The position numbers and the translations under genes were made by a program. Positions 8,967 to 19,865 of a stretch of 64,000 nucleotides of DNA are shown piece by piece. Origin of the DNA: Pseudomonas migulae NBRC 103157 (lineage in GTDB: Bacteria; Pseudomonadota; Gammaproteobacteria; Pseudomonadales; Pseudomonadaceae). The notes below the pieces were generated by a model that had not been told where the DNA came from, did not search any database, and worked only from the letters and a program-made list of their open reading frames with translations. How positions within the stretch are numbered: the stretch's first letter is position 1; every line of letters begins with the position of its first letter. The stretch covers positions 1-64,000 of the forward strand of contig NZ_BDAG01000004.1 of the NCBI RefSeq assembly GCF_002091715.1. Direction: 5' to 3'.

Positions 8967-9737
8967 TTAGCGCATCACGATGCCGCGATGAGCCATGTAG
9001 GCCTTGGCTTCCTGCACGGTATATTCGCCGAAGTGGAAAATACTCGCCGCCAATACCGCACTGGCGTGGCCTTCGAGAATGCCGTCGGCCAAATGCTGCA
9101 GGTTGCCGACACCACCGGAGGCGATCACCGGAATACCCAACGCATCGCTGATGGCGCGGGTAACGCCCAGGTCGAAACCGTTTTTCATGCCGTCCTGATC
9201 CATGCTGGTCAGCAGGATTTCACCGGCACCCAGGCCTTCCATCTTCTTGGCCCATTCAACGGCATCGAGACCGGTCGGCTTGCGTCCGCCGTGAGTGAAG
9301 ATTTCCCAGCGCGGAATTTCGCCCGGGCCGGAGACCTTCTTCGCGTCGATGGCGACAACGATGCACTGCGAACCGAAATGCTGCGCAGCCTCACCCACGA
9401 ACTCCGGGTTGAACACCGCAGCGGTGTTGATCGAAACTTTGTCCGCGCCGGCATTCAGCAGGTTGCGAATGTCCTGCACAGTGCGCACGCCGCCGCCCAC
9501 GGTCAGCGGAATAAACACCTGGCTGGCCATGCGTTCGACGGTGTGCAGCGTGGTGTCGCGACCATCGACACTGGCGGTGATGTCGAGAAAGGTAATCTCG
9601 TCGGCACCCTGCTCGTCGTAGCGACGGGCGATTTCCACCGGGTCACCGGCGTCACGAATGTTCTCGAACTTGACGCCCTTGACCACCCGGCCGTTGTCCA
9701 CGTCCAGGCAAGGGATGATGCGTTTGGCCAGCGCCAT
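8967..9737 (-). CDS. hisF: Imidazole glycerol phosphate synthase subunit HisF
   Basis: A 256-residue (beta/alpha)8 cyclase subunit that uses ammonia from HisH to make imidazole glycerol phosphate and AICAR. Markers are the N-terminal [16 protein letters not shown] with the catalytic Asp, the phosphate-binding [17 protein letters not shown], and IASGGVGN. It is the last gene of the hisB-hisH-DUF2164-hisA-hisF run, 9 bases after hisA. Confidence 0.97.
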   Translation of the reverse strand: MALAKRIIPCLDVDNGRVVKGVKFENIRDAGDPVEIARRYDEQGADEITFLDITASVDGRDTTLHTVERMASQVFIPLTVGGGVRTVQDIRNLLNAGADKVSINTAAVFNPEFVGEAAQHFGSQCIVVAIDAKKVSGPGEIPRWEIFTHGGRKPTGLDAVEWAKKMEGLGAGEILLTSMDQDGMKNGFDLGVTRAISDALGIPVIASGGVGNLQHLADGILEGHASAVLAASIFHFGEYTVQEAKAYMAHRGIVMR

Positions 9738-9746
9738 GGTCAGTCC

Positions 9747-10484
9747 TCAGCCTTTGTACGAATCGCAGAAAGCTTGCGCTTCAGCGACGTCGAGGGTGCC
9801 TTCGTAGATCGCCCGGCCAGTGATCGCGCCGATGATGCCAGGCGCCTTGGCGTCGAGCAGCGACTTGATGTCACCGAGGTTGTGAATGCCGCCGGAGGCG
9901 ATGACCGGAATGCGCGTTGCAGCGGCCAGCGCCGCGGTGAACGGCACGTTGCAGCCCTGCATCATGCCGTCTTTGGCGATGTCGGTATAAACGATCGCGG
10001 ACACGCCATCGGCTTCGAACTGCTTGGCCAGGTCGATCACCTGGACGGTGCTGATTTCAGCCCAGCCGTCGGTGGCGACGAAACCGTCTTTGGCGTCGAG
10101 GCCGACAATCACCTTGCCCGGGAACGCGCGGCAGGCTTCGGCGACGAAGGCTGGGTCTTTCACGGCTTTGGTGCCGATGATCACGTAGCTCACGCCCGCT
10201 TTCACGTAGTGCTCGATGGTTTCCAGCGAACGGATACCGCCGCCGATCTGGATCGGCAGGTTCGGGTAGCGCTTGGCGATGGCGGTGACCACTTCGCCGT
10301 TGACCGGCTGGCCTTCGAAGGCGCCGTTCAGGTCGACCAGATGCAGACGACGGCAACCGCCCTCCACCCACTTGGCAGCCATGCTCACCGGGTCATCGGA
10401 GAACACCGTGGAATCTTCCATGCGGCCCTGGCGCAGACGAACACAGGCACCGTCTTTGAGATCGATAGCGGGAATAATCAGCAT
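9747..10484 (-). CDS. hisA: Phosphoribosyl isomerase HisA (ProFAR isomerase)
   Basis: A 245-residue TIM-barrel isomerase of histidine synthesis. The N-terminal [16 protein letters not shown] carries the catalytic Asp. [18 protein letters not shown] and ASGGI follow. The ATG at 10484 is chosen because the conserved MLIIPAIDL begins there; five extra upstream codons are possible but unsupported. It lies between the DUF2164 gene and hisF. Confidence 0.97.
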   Translation of the reverse strand: MLIIPAIDLKDGACVRLRQGRMEDSTVFSDDPVSMAAKWVEGGCRRLHLVDLNGAFEGQPVNGEVVTAIAKRYPNLPIQIGGGIRSLETIEHYVKAGVSYVIIGTKAVKDPAFVAEACRAFPGKVIVGLDAKDGFVATDGWAEISTVQVIDLAKQFEADGVSAIVYTDIAKDGMMQGCNVPFTAALAAATRIPVIASGGIHNLGDIKSLLDAKAPGIIGAITGRAIYEGTLDVAEAQAFCDSYKG

Positions 10485-10526
10485 CTGGCAAACCTTCAAA
10501 TTCGATTGTTCAGCTTCGCTCGAAAA

Positions 10527-10781
10527 TCAGTTTTTCTCGAGCGCCCACAGGTCGCTTTCGATGCTTTCGAACCTCTCTTTGAGGTGCGTCTGCACATCGA
10601 AAATCGCCCTGTTGTAATAGTGCGGCGCAATTTCGCGGGTAAACAGCTCAAGGATTTCGGCCGCTTCGAACGAACCCAGGTCCAGTTCGAAGCGATCTTC
10701 CATGAAGCGTTTGATCTTCTGGTTCGCCTCGTTCTCCTGTTCGGGAGTGAGGGTCAGGATCGGCGGCTTCTTCTTGGCCAT
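10527..10781 (-). CDS. DUF2164 domain-containing protein
   Basis: An 84-residue acidic cytosolic protein with the DUF2164 pattern: LTPEQENEANQKIKRF, then ELDLGSFEAAEILELF and HYYNRAIFD. Function is unknown. It is placed in the his cluster: its ATG directly abuts the hisH stop and it is followed by hisA, so it is very likely co-transcribed with histidine genes. Confidence 0.88.
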   Translation of the reverse strand: MAKKKPPILTLTPEQENEANQKIKRFMEDRFELDLGSFEAAEILELFTREIAPHYYNRAIFDVQTHLKERFESIESDLWALEKN

Positions 10782-11420
10782 TTACCAGCGACCATCCCAC
10801 GCGGCGAAGTTCTGCAGCAATTGCAGGCCATGGGTATGGCTCTTCTCCGGGTGAAACTGCACGGCGAAACGCGAGCCATCGGCCAGCGCCGCAGCGAAAT
10901 CGACACCGTAGTGCCCGCCCCCCACCACCTGCCGCGCATTGCCGGCAGCGATGTAGTAGCTGTGCACGAAGTAGAAACGCGCCAGGTCCGGAATGTTGTG
11001 CCACAGCGGATGCGAGATCGTCTGCTTCACTTCGTTCCAGCCCATGTGCGGGACTTTCAGGTGTTCGCCGTCTTCATGCAGGTCTTTGCCGAAGAACTTC
11101 ACCGCGCCCGGGAACAGGCCGATGCAGTCGACGCCGTCGTTCTCTTCGCTGCTGTCGAGCAAGGCTTGCATGCCGACGCAGATGCCGAGGAACGGACGGT
11201 CCTGGCTGACTTCACGCACCAGCGAATCGAAGCCCAGGCGACGGATTTCCGCCATGCAATCGCGAATCGCGCCGACGCCAGGGAAAACCACCCGGTCGGC
11301 TTCGCGAATCACGTCGGCATCGCTGGTGATCAGGACCTTGCCGGCACCGACGTGCTCGAGGGCCTTGGCCACCGAGTGCAGGTTGCCCATGCCGTAATCG
11401 ATAACCGCGACCGTTTGCAT
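10782..11420 (-). CDS. hisH: Imidazole glycerol phosphate synthase subunit HisH
   Basis: A 212-residue class-I glutamine amidotransferase that feeds ammonia to HisF. It has [11 protein letters not shown], the oxyanion region PGVGA, the nucleophile in GICVGMQ (Cys), and the His/Glu pair in QFHPEKS. Its ATG overlaps the hisB stop by one base, indicating coupled translation. Confidence 0.96.
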   Translation of the reverse strand: MQTVAVIDYGMGNLHSVAKALEHVGAGKVLITSDADVIREADRVVFPGVGAIRDCMAEIRRLGFDSLVREVSQDRPFLGICVGMQALLDSSEENDGVDCIGLFPGAVKFFGKDLHEDGEHLKVPHMGWNEVKQTISHPLWHNIPDLARFYFVHSYYIAAGNARQVVGGGHYGVDFAAALADGSRFAVQFHPEKSHTHGLQLLQNFAAWDGRW

Positions 11421-12013
11421 TACAGAACGCCTTTGGTCGATGGCATCTGACCGGCCATGCGGTCATCGAGCTCTACGGCCATGCGCAGGGCGCGGCCGAA
11501 TGCCTTGAACACGGTTTCGATCTGGTGGTGGGTGTTGGTGCCACGCAGGTTGTCGATGTGCAGGCTGACGAGGGCATGGTTGACGAAGCCCTGGAAGAAT
11601 TCCTGGAACAGGTCAACATCGAAACCGCCGACGGTGGCACGGGTATAGGGAACATGCATCTGCAGGCCAGGACGGCCGGAGAAGTCGATCACCACGCGCG
11701 ACAGCGCTTCATCGAGCGGGACATAGGCGTGGCCGTAGCGACGGATGCCTTTTTTGTCGCCGATGGCTTTGGCGAAGGCCTGACCGAGGGTGATACCGAC
11801 GTCTTCCACGGTGTGGTGGTCGTCGATATGCAGGTCGCCCTTGCTGACAATATCCAGGTCGATCAGCCCGTGACGGGCGATCTGGTCCAGCATGTGCTCA
11901 AGAAAAGGAACACCGATATCAAATCGGGCCTTTCCGGTGCCATCCAGGTTGATCGAGGCTTTGATCTGGGTTTCCAGAGTGTCGCGCTCGACTGACGCCT
12001 TACGTTCGGCCAT
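11420..12013 (-). CDS. hisB: Imidazoleglycerol-phosphate dehydratase
   Basis: A 197-residue monofunctional dehydratase (no N-terminal phosphatase domain), as in other pseudomonads. Metal-binding repeats are visible: [24 protein letters not shown] and the second-half counterparts near [10 protein letters not shown] and TNTHHQIE. It heads the minus-strand his cluster. The ATG at 12013 is preferred over a GTG one codon upstream. Confidence 0.97.
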   Translation of the reverse strand: MAERKASVERDTLETQIKASINLDGTGKARFDIGVPFLEHMLDQIARHGLIDLDIVSKGDLHIDDHHTVEDVGITLGQAFAKAIGDKKGIRRYGHAYVPLDEALSRVVIDFSGRPGLQMHVPYTRATVGGFDVDLFQEFFQGFVNHALVSLHIDNLRGTNTHHQIETVFKAFGRALRMAVELDDRMAGQMPSTKGVL

Positions 12014-12180
12014 CACCAGCTCCGCAAAATCATTGGGCGAAAAAGGCAGCCATTATAGGGGCGCGGGCGGGAAACAGAAACACGAGAGGTGATATGACTG
12101 ACGGATAGAACCCCGTTCCGTCGGGGATAGACATGTCCATACAAGCCAGGATTCATTGCGAATGCATGGCTTTTGCCTCT

Positions 12181-12266
12181 GTAGGAGCCGGCTTGCTGGC
12201 GATCCAGACACCGCGGTTATGCAGACAGACCGCGTCATCGTTGATCGCCAGCAAGCCGGCTCCTAC
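12181..12266. repeat. REP doublet (REPIN), family 2
   Basis: Arms GTAGGAGCCGGCTTGCTGGC and its complement, a sequence class different from the three family-1 elements. Another copy is at 58869-58932. It lies between the his cluster and the downstream permease gene. Confidence 0.88.
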
Positions 12267-12277
12267 AAGGATTGGTG

Positions 12278-13942
12278 TTAGTGGAACAGGACTGCCGTTT
12301 TCTGCAGGGTCACCCAGACACCCCACGCCAACGGAATCCCCACCACCAGCCACGCAGCAACCGCCAACGGCTTGGTGCCCGGCGCCGCTTTCCACTCCAG
12401 CACGGTGCTGGCGTCAGCGCCCTTGTCGTGGCCCAGCGCCTGTTCGGCGGCCAGTTCGGTGTCGGTCATGAAGTACTTGTCGGCCACCGGACGCACCAGC
12501 AGGTTGCAGATGAAACCCAGCACCAGCAGGCCCGCGAGGATGTACAAGGTGATGTCATACGCTGCGGCGCGTTCAACGCCGATGCTCAGCTGATACTCAC
12601 GCAGGTAGTTGACCAACACCGGCCCCAATACGCCTGCGGCAGCCCATGCGGTCAGCAGACGACCGTGGATCGCGCCGACCATTTGCGTACCGAACAGGTC
12701 GGCAAGGTAAGCCGGCACCGTCGCAAAACCGCCGCCATACATCGACAGGATCACGCAGAACGCCGCCACGAACAGCGCAACGTTGCCCAGATGACCGAGG
12801 TTCGGGATCAGCGCGTACAGGGCAAAACCCAGGGCGAAGAACACGAAATAGGTGTTTTTACGGCCCAGGTAATCCGAGAACGATGCCCAGAAGAACCGCC
12901 CGCCGATGTTGAACAGGCTCAGCAAACCGGTGAAACCGGCAGCAATCGCGGCAATCGAGGCCAGTTGGCCCGCGTCCAGCTGACCAAACGCCAGGTCAGT
13001 GCCGAGCAATTTGCCGGCGAACACTTCCTGCAACAGCGGCGAAGCCATGCCGAGGATGCCGATACCGGCGGAAACGTTAAGGCACAGCACCAGCCACACC
13101 AGACGGAATTGCGGAGTTTTCCACGCCACATTCACGTGCACGTGACGGTGGGTGATCATCGCATTCGAAGCTTTTTTCGCCGGAGCGGTCCAGCCTTCAG
13201 GCTTCCAGCCGGTTGGCGGAACGCGGTAGGACAATGCGCCACCGATCATGAACACGAAGTAGATCGCGGCCATCACCAGGAAGCTCTGCCACACGCCCAC
13301 GCTCTCTGCCGAAGCGAAATGACCCATCAAGGCCGCCGCCAGCGGAGCACCCACCATCGCACCGCCGCCGAACCCCATGATCGCCATGCCGGTCGCCATG
13401 CCGCGCTTGTCCGGGAACCACTTGATCAGGGTCGAAACCGGCGAGATGTAACCCAGGCCCAGGCCGATACCGCCAATGACCCCGGAGCCGATCCACATCA
13501 GCCAGATCTGGTGCGTATACACACCGAGCGCCGAAATCAGCAGACCACCACACCAGCACAGTGCCGACACAACACCAGCCTTGCGCGGCCCGGCGTGTTC
13601 CAGCCAGCCGCCCCAGATCGCTGCCGAGCAGCCGAGGAAGATGAAGAACAAGGTGTAGATCCAGCCGAGCATCGAGATCGGCCAGTCGCATTGCGACGAG
13701 AAAACTTGCGAGATGAAGCTCATGTCCGGCGCGCAGGCCACTGCCTTGGTCACGCCCAAGGCTTTGGACAGCGGCAGCCAGAACACCGAGAAGCCGTAAG
13801 CCATGCCGATGCAGAGGTGGATGGCCAACGCGGCCGGTGGCACCAGCCAACGGTTGAAACCGGGCTTGGCGATGATGCGTTCCTTGGACAGGAACGAGGG
13901 CTGGTCGGCCCTGAGGCCGTCCGCCGTGATACTCGTGGTCAT
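12278..13942 (-). CDS. OFA-family MFS transporter
   Basis: A 554-residue inner-membrane permease of the major facilitator superfamily, oxalate/formate-antiporter-like branch, with about 12 hydrophobic segments. The loop WFPDKRGMATGMAIMGFGGGAM is characteristic of OFA members. A second signature region lies near IGGRFFWASFSDYLGRKNTYF. No oxalate-degrading gene is nearby, so the substrate is open (organic acid likely). ATG 13942 is chosen because the upstream in-frame codons lack a ribosome site. Confidence 0.85.
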   Translation of the reverse strand: MTTSITADGLRADQPSFLSKERIIAKPGFNRWLVPPAALAIHLCIGMAYGFSVFWLPLSKALGVTKAVACAPDMSFISQVFSSQCDWPISMLGWIYTLFFIFLGCSAAIWGGWLEHAGPRKAGVVSALCWCGGLLISALGVYTHQIWLMWIGSGVIGGIGLGLGYISPVSTLIKWFPDKRGMATGMAIMGFGGGAMVGAPLAAALMGHFASAESVGVWQSFLVMAAIYFVFMIGGALSYRVPPTGWKPEGWTAPAKKASNAMITHRHVHVNVAWKTPQFRLVWLVLCLNVSAGIGILGMASPLLQEVFAGKLLGTDLAFGQLDAGQLASIAAIAAGFTGLLSLFNIGGRFFWASFSDYLGRKNTYFVFFALGFALYALIPNLGHLGNVALFVAAFCVILSMYGGGFATVPAYLADLFGTQMVGAIHGRLLTAWAAAGVLGPVLVNYLREYQLSIGVERAAAYDITLYILAGLLVLGFICNLLVRPVADKYFMTDTELAAEQALGHDKGADASTVLEWKAAPGTKPLAVAAWLVVGIPLAWGVWVTLQKTAVLFH

Positions 13943-14164
13943 TGTGTATCCCCCAATTATTAGTATTGTTCGCCAGCCATTCCCCACCCCCAGCCTTTAT
14001 GCGCACGCATGACTGTTTTTAAGGTGGAGCTCCATTTTGATGCGACATCACGTCGCAGAAGGACGGACGAACTGGCAGAGGTTACCATTTGCACGTGACA
14101 GAAAAACCAAACTGATATCACCTTTTCGCAAGTCGTCTGTTCTCGTACCACTGAAGGAACCGTC

Positions 14165-14569
14165 ATGCCTATCATCGTCGAGCTGCTGAACGAAGCCAGC
14201 TATCAGGATCAGCAGGATCTGCAAAAAATCTACCGCGACGCGCCGGACTGGCTGTTCGCCCCGTTTGCCGGTGAAGTGCAGTTGATCGAAGGCTGTCTGC
14301 GGGAAGGTTCGCTGATCGGCGGGCGTTTCAACGATCGCCTGTTGGGCGCCGCACGCCTGCAACGGCACCAGGACGTCTGGCATCTGTCCCAGCTATGCGT
14401 ACGAAAAATCACCCGCCGTCGCGGGGTTGCCGAGCGGCTGGTGAACCAAGCCCAGGCATTGGCGTCCCAATCGGGCGCGACATTACGCCTGCTGGCACCT
14501 GCCGGGCACCTTGAGGCACAAGCACTGGCGGCCAAACTGAAAGTGCCGCTGGATATATTGCCGGGCTGA
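14165..14569 (+). CDS. PanZ/PanM-like GNAT acetyltransferase (acetyl-CoA sensor family)
   Basis: A 134-residue GNAT-fold protein. The acetyl-CoA loop VRKITRRRGVAERLVNQA is clear. The N-terminus (IIVELLNEASYQDQQDLQKIY) and the DWLFAPFAGEV stretch resemble PanZ, which promotes PanD maturation. The role in coenzyme A control is inferred from family only. It stands alone, divergent from the MFS gene. Confidence 0.8.
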   Translation: MPIIVELLNEASYQDQQDLQKIYRDAPDWLFAPFAGEVQLIEGCLREGSLIGGRFNDRLLGAARLQRHQDVWHLSQLCVRKITRRRGVAERLVNQAQALASQSGATLRLLAPAGHLEAQALAAKLKVPLDILPG

Positions 14570-14646
14570 TCGCTGACCGGTCGTCCGCTTCGGAGCGCTA
14601 TACTCCCCGGCTATATTTGAATTCGACTAACTACAAGGACTCGCCC

Positions 14647-16872
14647 ATGAAAGCGTTCGGCAAAATCCTGGGTCTGGTACTTCTCGGGCTGTTGCTGATC
14701 ATTGTGGCGCTGGGCTTTGCCCTGACCCACCTCTTCGATCCCAACGACTATAAAGACGAGATCCGCCAGATTGCCCGCGACAAGGCCCACATCGAGCTGA
14801 CGCTCAATGGCGATATCGGCTGGAGCCTGTTCCCGTGGCTCGGCCTGGAATTGCACGAAGCCAGCGTCGCGACCCTGGCCAAGCCCACCGAGCCGTTCGC
14901 TGACTTGCAGATGCTCGGCCTGTCGGTGCGCGTAATGCCGCTGCTGCGCCGTGAAGTGCAGATGAGCGATGTACGCGTCGAAGGCCTGAACCTGCGCCTC
15001 AACCGCGACAAGGATGGCCACGGCAATTGGGAAGACATCGGCAAGGTGCCGGCGACGGCCAATCCGACGGCGCCTCCCGTCACGCCTGGCGAACCTGCAC
15101 CGCAAACCACCGTCCAGGTGGAAAAACCGGCGCAGCCGATTCGCCTGGACATCGACAGCCTGACCGTCAATAACGCCCGCGTTGAATACAGCGACGAGAA
15201 GACCGGCAAACAATTCAGCGCCGAAAGCATCCAGCTGAGCACCGGGCCGATCCACGATTCAACCAACATCCCGGTCAAACTCACCGCATTCCTCGGCACC
15301 AATCAGCCGGTTCTGCGGGTGCGCACCGAGCTCAATGGCGAGCTGCGTTTCGAGCGCGCCCTGCAACGCTACAAATTCGAAGACATGAAACTGTCCGGTG
15401 AAATCGCCGGCGACCCGCTGCAAGGCAAAACCGTAACTTTCGCCGCCCAGGGTCAGTTGTTACTGGATAAAGCAGCGAACGTCGCCGAATGGACCGGCAT
15501 CAAGGTCTCCGCCAACCAGCTGCGCGCACTGGGTGAACTCAAGGTCAACGACCTCGACAAGACACCGCAAATCAACGGCGGCATTTCGATTGCCCAGTTC
15601 GACCTGGCAAAATTCGTCGACAGCATCGGTCAGACACTCCCGGCAATGGCTGAGGGCAGCCTGAGCAAAGTCGAACTGGTCAGCCGCGTTGCCGGCACGC
15701 CGACCAGCGTGGTGTTCGACAGCATCAACCTGAAAGTCGACGACAGCACCTTCACCGGCCGCATCGCCGTTGAGGACTTCGCCAAGCAATCGCTGCGCGC
15801 AGTCCTCAAGGCTGACACCTTCAACGTCGACCGTTACCTGCCGCCAAAATCCGCCGAAGCCAACAGCGCGACACAAGTGCGCAAGGCCGAAGTGGCCAGC
15901 ACCGAAGCCGATGCCATGGCGGGTGCGGGCAGCACGCCGCTACCGGACAAGCCGACCAAAGACGCCTGGAGCAGCGAGCGCCTGTTGCCGGTAGAACGCC
16001 TGAGCAAACTTGATGTGGACGCTGACCTGACGTTTGGCCAGTTGACCCTCGACAAACTGCCGATCCAGAACGCGGCGCTCAAGGCCAATGGCAAGGAAGG
16101 CCTGCTGACCCTCGAGAACCTGCGCGGCGATCTGTACGACGGCACCTTCGAATCCAAGGGCACCCTCGACGTGCGTCAACAGGCCCCGGCGCTGAACATG
16201 CAGACGCGCATCAGCAAAGTGCCTGTGGAAAAAATCCTCGAAAGCCAGGGTAAAAATCCGCCGGTCAAAGGCCTGGTCACACTCGACAGCAACCTGACCG
16301 GCAATGGCAACAGCCAGAAAGCGCTGATCGAAACCCTCAACGGCACCGCCAGCTTCGTCATCAACAACGGCGTGCTGCTCAATGCCAACCTCGAACAGCA
16401 ACTGTGCAAAGGCATCGCCACACTCAACCGCAAAACCCTGAGCGGCGAACCGAGAGGCAAGGACACGCCGTTCCAGGAACTCAAGGGCAATCTGACTTTG
16501 CGCAACGGCGTAGCCAGCAACCCGGACCTGAGAGTTCGTATTCCGGGCATGACCGTAAAGGGTGACGGCGACGTCGACCTGCGGGTGCTGGGCATGGACT
16601 ACCGCGTTGGCATCATCGTCGAAGGCGACACCAGCGCCATGCCGGACCCGGCCTGTCAGGTCGGTGACAAATTCGTCGGCATCGAATGGCCGCTGCGCTG
16701 CCGCGGCCCGCTGGAACTCGGCGCCAAGGCGTGCCGCCTCGACAATGAACGCATGGGCCAGGTCGCTACCAAGATGGCCGGCGACAAGATCAGCGAAAAG
16801 ATCGACGAGAAGCTTGGCGACAAGGTGAGCCCTGAACTGAAAAACGCATTGAAGGGGCTGTTCAAGCGATGA
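14647..16872 (+). CDS. AsmA family protein
   Basis: A 741-residue envelope protein with one N-terminal membrane helix (residues 5-25) and a large periplasmic beta-rich region. It has the N-terminal AsmA domain ([30 protein letters not shown]) and a C-terminal AsmA_2 domain ([38 protein letters not shown]). Relatives are bridge-like lipid-transfer proteins of the cell envelope. It overlaps mutY by ATGA, so the two are translationally coupled. The start at 14647 is set by the membrane helix. Confidence 0.9.
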   Translation: MKAFGKILGLVLLGLLLIIVALGFALTHLFDPNDYKDEIRQIARDKAHIELTLNGDIGWSLFPWLGLELHEASVATLAKPTEPFADLQMLGLSVRVMPLLRREVQMSDVRVEGLNLRLNRDKDGHGNWEDIGKVPATANPTAPPVTPGEPAPQTTVQVEKPAQPIRLDIDSLTVNNARVEYSDEKTGKQFSAESIQLSTGPIHDSTNIPVKLTAFLGTNQPVLRVRTELNGELRFERALQRYKFEDMKLSGEIAGDPLQGKTVTFAAQGQLLLDKAANVAEWTGIKVSANQLRALGELKVNDLDKTPQINGGISIAQFDLAKFVDSIGQTLPAMAEGSLSKVELVSRVAGTPTSVVFDSINLKVDDSTFTGRIAVEDFAKQSLRAVLKADTFNVDRYLPPKSAEANSATQVRKAEVASTEADAMAGAGSTPLPDKPTKDAWSSERLLPVERLSKLDVDADLTFGQLTLDKLPIQNAALKANGKEGLLTLENLRGDLYDGTFESKGTLDVRQQAPALNMQTRISKVPVEKILESQGKNPPVKGLVTLDSNLTGNGNSQKALIETLNGTASFVINNGVLLNANLEQQLCKGIATLNRKTLSGEPRGKDTPFQELKGNLTLRNGVASNPDLRVRIPGMTVKGDGDVDLRVLGMDYRVGIIVEGDTSAMPDPACQVGDKFVGIEWPLRCRGPLELGAKACRLDNERMGQVATKMAGDKISEKIDEKLGDKVSPELKNALKGLFKR

Positions 16873-17936
16873 GAGCCGAGCAGTTTTCATCGGCGGTGCT
16901 GGACTGGTACGACCGCCACGGCCGCCACGACTTGCCTTGGCAACAAGGCATCACACCGTATCGGGTGTGGGTCTCGGAAATCATGTTGCAGCAGACTCAG
17001 GTCAGCACCGTGCTGAACTACTTCGACCGTTTCATGGCTTCGCTGCCGACGGTCGAAGCGCTGGCCGCTGCGCCGGAAGATGAGGTGCTGCACCTGTGGA
17101 CCGGCCTCGGCTACTACACCCGCGCGCGCAATTTGCAGAAGACCGCGAAGATCGTCGTTGCCGAGTACGGCGGCGAATTTCCGCGGGATGTGGAAAAGCT
17201 GGTCGAGCTGCCGGGGATCGGCCTGTCCACGGCCGGCGCCATCGCCAGCCTGAGCATGGGCCTGCGGGCGCCGATCCTTGATGGCAACGTCAAACGGGTG
17301 CTGGCGCGGTTTACGGCGCAGGAGGGTTATCCGGGCGAACCGAAGGTCGCCAAACAGCTGTGGGCGAACGCTGAGCGCTTCACGCCCCATGATCGGGTCA
17401 ACGCCTACACCCAGGCGATGATGGATCTGGGCGCCACACTTTGCACTCGCAGCAAACCGAGCTGCCTGCTCTGCCCACTGGAAAAGGGCTGCGAAGCGCA
17501 CATGCTCGGCCTGGAAACCCGCTACCCGATTCCCAAACCACGCAAAGCCGTGCCACAGAAGCGCACGCTGATGCCGATGCTCGCCAACGGCGAGGGCGCG
17601 ATTCTGCTTTACCGCCGCCCTTCCACGGGCTTGTGGGGCGGCCTTTGGAGCCTGCCGGAACTCGACGACCTCGATGACCTGCAACATCTGGCGTCGCAGC
17701 ACTCGCTGGAACTGGGCAGCCAACAAGCGCTGCCGAGCCTGGTGCATACCTTCAGCCATTTTCAGTTATCCATCGAACCCTGGCTGGTTCAGGTCCAGGA
17801 GGCCGGCCATCACGTGGCCGAGGCCGACTGGCTCTGGTATAACCTCGCCACCCCGCCGCGCCTGGGCCTTGCCGCCCCGGTCAAAACCTTGCTCGAACGC
17901 GCGGCCGCCGTATTGAACGCAGGAGAGTCGTCATGA
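16869..17936 (+). CDS. mutY: A/G-specific adenine DNA glycosylase MutY
   Basis: A 355-residue repair enzyme that removes adenine opposite 8-oxoguanine. It has the catalytic Glu in [11 protein letters not shown], the helix-hairpin-helix [14 protein letters not shown], and the 4Fe-4S ligands C-x6-C-x2-C-x5-C in [19 protein letters not shown]-terminal NUDIX-like domain reads the oxidised guanine. It overlaps both asmA and yggX by four bases. Confidence 0.97.
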   Translation: MRAEQFSSAVLDWYDRHGRHDLPWQQGITPYRVWVSEIMLQQTQVSTVLNYFDRFMASLPTVEALAAAPEDEVLHLWTGLGYYTRARNLQKTAKIVVAEYGGEFPRDVEKLVELPGIGLSTAGAIASLSMGLRAPILDGNVKRVLARFTAQEGYPGEPKVAKQLWANAERFTPHDRVNAYTQAMMDLGATLCTRSKPSCLLCPLEKGCEAHMLGLETRYPIPKPRKAVPQKRTLMPMLANGEGAILLYRRPSTGLWGGLWSLPELDDLDDLQHLASQHSLELGSQQALPSLVHTFSHFQLSIEPWLVQVQEAGHHVAEADWLWYNLATPPRLGLAAPVKTLLERAAAVLNAGESS

Positions 17937-18205
17937 CCCGCACCATCATGTGCCGCAAGTACAAAGAAGAACTGCCCGCCCTTGAGCGCGCTCCATTCCC
18001 GGGCGCAAAAGGCCAGGACATTTTTGACCACGTCTCGGCCAAGGCCTGGGCCGACTGGCAGAAACACCAGACCCTGCTGATCAACGAAAAACGCCTGAAC
18101 ATGATGAACGCCGAAGACCGCAAATACCTCCAGGGCGAGATGGACAAGTACTTCTCCGGCGAGGAATACGCCAAGGCTGAGGGCTACGTTCCGCCAGCTG
18201 AATAA
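17933..18205 (+). CDS. yggX: YggX, Fe(II)-trafficking / oxidative damage protection protein
   Basis: A 90-residue cytosolic protein matching Ygg[30 protein letters not shown] and [13 protein letters not shown]. It protects Fe-S enzymes such as MutY, and is coupled to mutY by an ATGA overlap, a conserved pair. Confidence 0.96.
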   Translation: MTRTIMCRKYKEELPALERAPFPGAKGQDIFDHVSAKAWADWQKHQTLLINEKRLNMMNAEDRKYLQGEMDKYFSGEEYAKAEGYVPPAE

Positions 18206-18269
18206 TTGCGTTTTTTCGAGGGTCGGAACGTAAGCGACGGTAATAATTAAAATTTTTTTGAAAACTTTC

Positions 18270-18298
18270 TTGACGACCCCCTGAAAAACCAGTTTAAT
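18270..18298 (+). promoter_or_regulatory. Sigma-70 promoter of tRNA-Phe
   Basis: TTGACG and TTTAAT hexamers separated by exactly 17 bases, with a GCGCCCCG discriminator-like stretch before the tRNA start at 18309. Upstream is an A/T-rich tract resembling an UP element. Confidence 0.8.
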
Positions 18299-18308
18299 GC
18301 GCCCCGTT

Positions 18309-18384
18309 GCCCAGATAGCTCAGTCGGTAGAGCAGGGGATTGAAAATCCCCGTGTCGGCGGTTCGATTCCGTCTCTGGGCACCA
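18309..18384 (+). tRNA. tRNA-Phe (GAA)
   Basis: 76 nt, a complete cloverleaf with encoded CCA, acceptor stem GCCCAGA, and anticodon GAA at 18342-18344. The 3' part is the integration site of a P4-like island. A near-identical copy of its last 24 bases ends the island at 33466-33488. Confidence 0.98.
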
Positions 18385-18428
18385 CCTTTCGTTTTCAGGT
18401 GATGCCAAGCACACCTGAAAGCACACAA

Positions 18429-18454
18429 GAAACCCGCCTAGTGCGGGTTTTTTG
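18429..18454 (+). terminator. Terminator after tRNA-Phe
   Basis: AACCCGC and GCGGGTT arms with a TTTTTT tail, 45 bases beyond the tRNA and inside the island. The island thus supplies a new terminator for the tRNA transcript. Confidence 0.8.
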
Positions 18455-18497
18455 CTTTCTACAGTTCCCAACCGTTCCCTTGTAAGCCCAAACATAT

Positions 18498-18545
18498 GTG
18501 AGTAGATTCGTGAGTAGATCCAGTTCGGTCTAGGAATCTACTCAC
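18498..18545. repeat. Left arm-type integrase binding sites
   Basis: Two adjacent direct 12-mers GTGAGTAGATTC (18498) and GTGAGTAGATCC (18510), then an inverted copy GAATCTACTCAC (18534-18545) just before the integrase. The same pair recurs at the right end (33393-33416). The placement at both ends, outside the core tRNA repeat, is that of arm sites of a tyrosine recombinase. Confidence 0.75.
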
Positions 18546-18593
18546 ACCACGGCGACTAAATCCCCGCCTGGTGCGGCCTACAAGGAGGCTGCT

Positions 18594-19799
18594 TTGCCAC
18601 TCTCAGATACCACCATCCGCACCGCCAAGCCGAAGGACAAGCTTTACCGGCTGACGGACGCCAACGGGTTATGTTTGGAAGTGGCACCAACAGGCACCAA
18701 GCTATGGCGGTACCGCTACCGCTTTAACGGCAACGCTAAAATGCTGGCGCTGGGCAAATACCCTGCCGTCACTTTGCTGAAGGCCCGCCAGCTACGCGAT
18801 GAGGCCCGTCAACTGCTGACCGAAGGCACAGACCCCAGCGAGCACAAGAAAGCCGCCAAACAGGCTCAGAAGGTCGACGGGCTGACTTTCGAGACGCTGG
18901 CGCGGGAGTGGTACGACTACAACTCGCCACGATGGGCAGAAGCCACCACCTACAAAGCCAAGCTGTATCTGGATAACGACATGATCCCCAGCATTGGCGC
19001 GCGCCCAATTAAAGCCATCACCCGACCCGAGTTGGTCGAGTTGGTGCGCAGAGTCGAGGCAAGGGGCACTCTCAATGCCGCAGGCAAGATCCGTCAATGG
19101 CTACACCAGATATTCCGGTATGGGTTGGCCAAGGGCGTCATAGAGGTAAATCCGGCCACCGATCTGAACGTGGTGGCTGCGCCAGCAAAAGCCGCACGCC
19201 ACCACCCGCACGTCACCTTCGCCGAATTGCCCGAGTTGCTGGGGAAGGTCGACGCCGCGAATATTCATGCCCTGACCCGTCACGCCATTAGGCTGCTGAC
19301 GCTGACAGCGGTTCGCCCTGGTGAGTTACGCCAAGCGCCATGGTCGGAGTTCGACCTAGACGCCGCCACATGGACGATACCCGCCGCCCGCATGAAAGCC
19401 CGCCGCCCGCATATCGTCCCCCTACCCCGCCAATCCATCGCCATCCTGCGCCAGCTCCACGAAATCACCGGGCGTTACTCACTGGTCTTTGCTGGCGCCA
19501 ATCCCGAACGCCCAATGAGCGAGAACACCATCAACAAGGCTTTGCGGTTGGCCGGGTATGGAGCCAGACAGACCGGCCACGGGTTCCGCCATCTGCTCAG
19601 CACCGAGTTGAACGGACGCGGGTACAACAAGGATTGGATTGAGCGCCAGCTTGCTCACGGGGACAGCGACGAGATCCGCGGCACCTACAACCATGCAGCC
19701 TATGTCGAGCAGCGCCGGGAAATGATGCAAGCGTGGGCTGACTCCATCGACGCCCTGTGCGCCGGCGCCAGCGTGGTGAGCATCAAGCGTAAGGCATAG
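18594..19799 (+). CDS. P4-family tyrosine-recombinase integrase
   Basis: A 401-residue DUF4102-type integrase. The N-terminal arm-binding region (LSDTTIRTAKPKDKLYRLTD, LALGKYPAVTLLKAR) is followed by a core-binding domain. The catalytic domain has Arg in TAVRPGELR, the HxxR in HGFRHLLSTEL, and the nucleophilic Tyr in RGTYNHAAY. The start is TTG with a strong AAGGAGG 6-7 bases upstream; no ATG fits as well. It catalyses integration into tRNA-Phe. Confidence 0.95.
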   Translation: MPLSDTTIRTAKPKDKLYRLTDANGLCLEVAPTGTKLWRYRYRFNGNAKMLALGKYPAVTLLKARQLRDEARQLLTEGTDPSEHKKAAKQAQKVDGLTFETLAREWYDYNSPRWAEATTYKAKLYLDNDMIPSIGARPIKAITRPELVELVRRVEARGTLNAAGKIRQWLHQIFRYGLAKGVIEVNPATDLNVVAAPAKAARHHPHVTFAELPELLGKVDAANIHALTRHAIRLLTLTAVRPGELRQAPWSEFDLDAATWTIPAARMKARRPHIVPLPRQSIAILRQLHEITGRYSLVFAGANPERPMSENTINKALRLAGYGARQTGHGFRHLLSTELNGRGYNKDWIERQLAHGDSDEIRGTYNHAAYVEQRREMMQAWADSIDALCAGASVVSIKRKA

Positions 19800-19865
19800 T
19801 TTGCCGTGGATGCGCGGGGTTGGTTTGGGTCTGGTTGGGCTTTGCTGATAACATAATGGCCATTG

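Noticed and set aside
8988-11450. Very long open frame (820 codons) on the plus strand
   Set aside because: Antisense to hisF, hisA, DUF2164 and hisH, which all have clear family motifs; a codon-bias shadow of GC-rich genes.
12272-13963. 563-codon plus-strand frame
   Set aside because: Exact antisense of the OFA permease gene; its composition (H, R, Q rich) is typical of a shadow frame.
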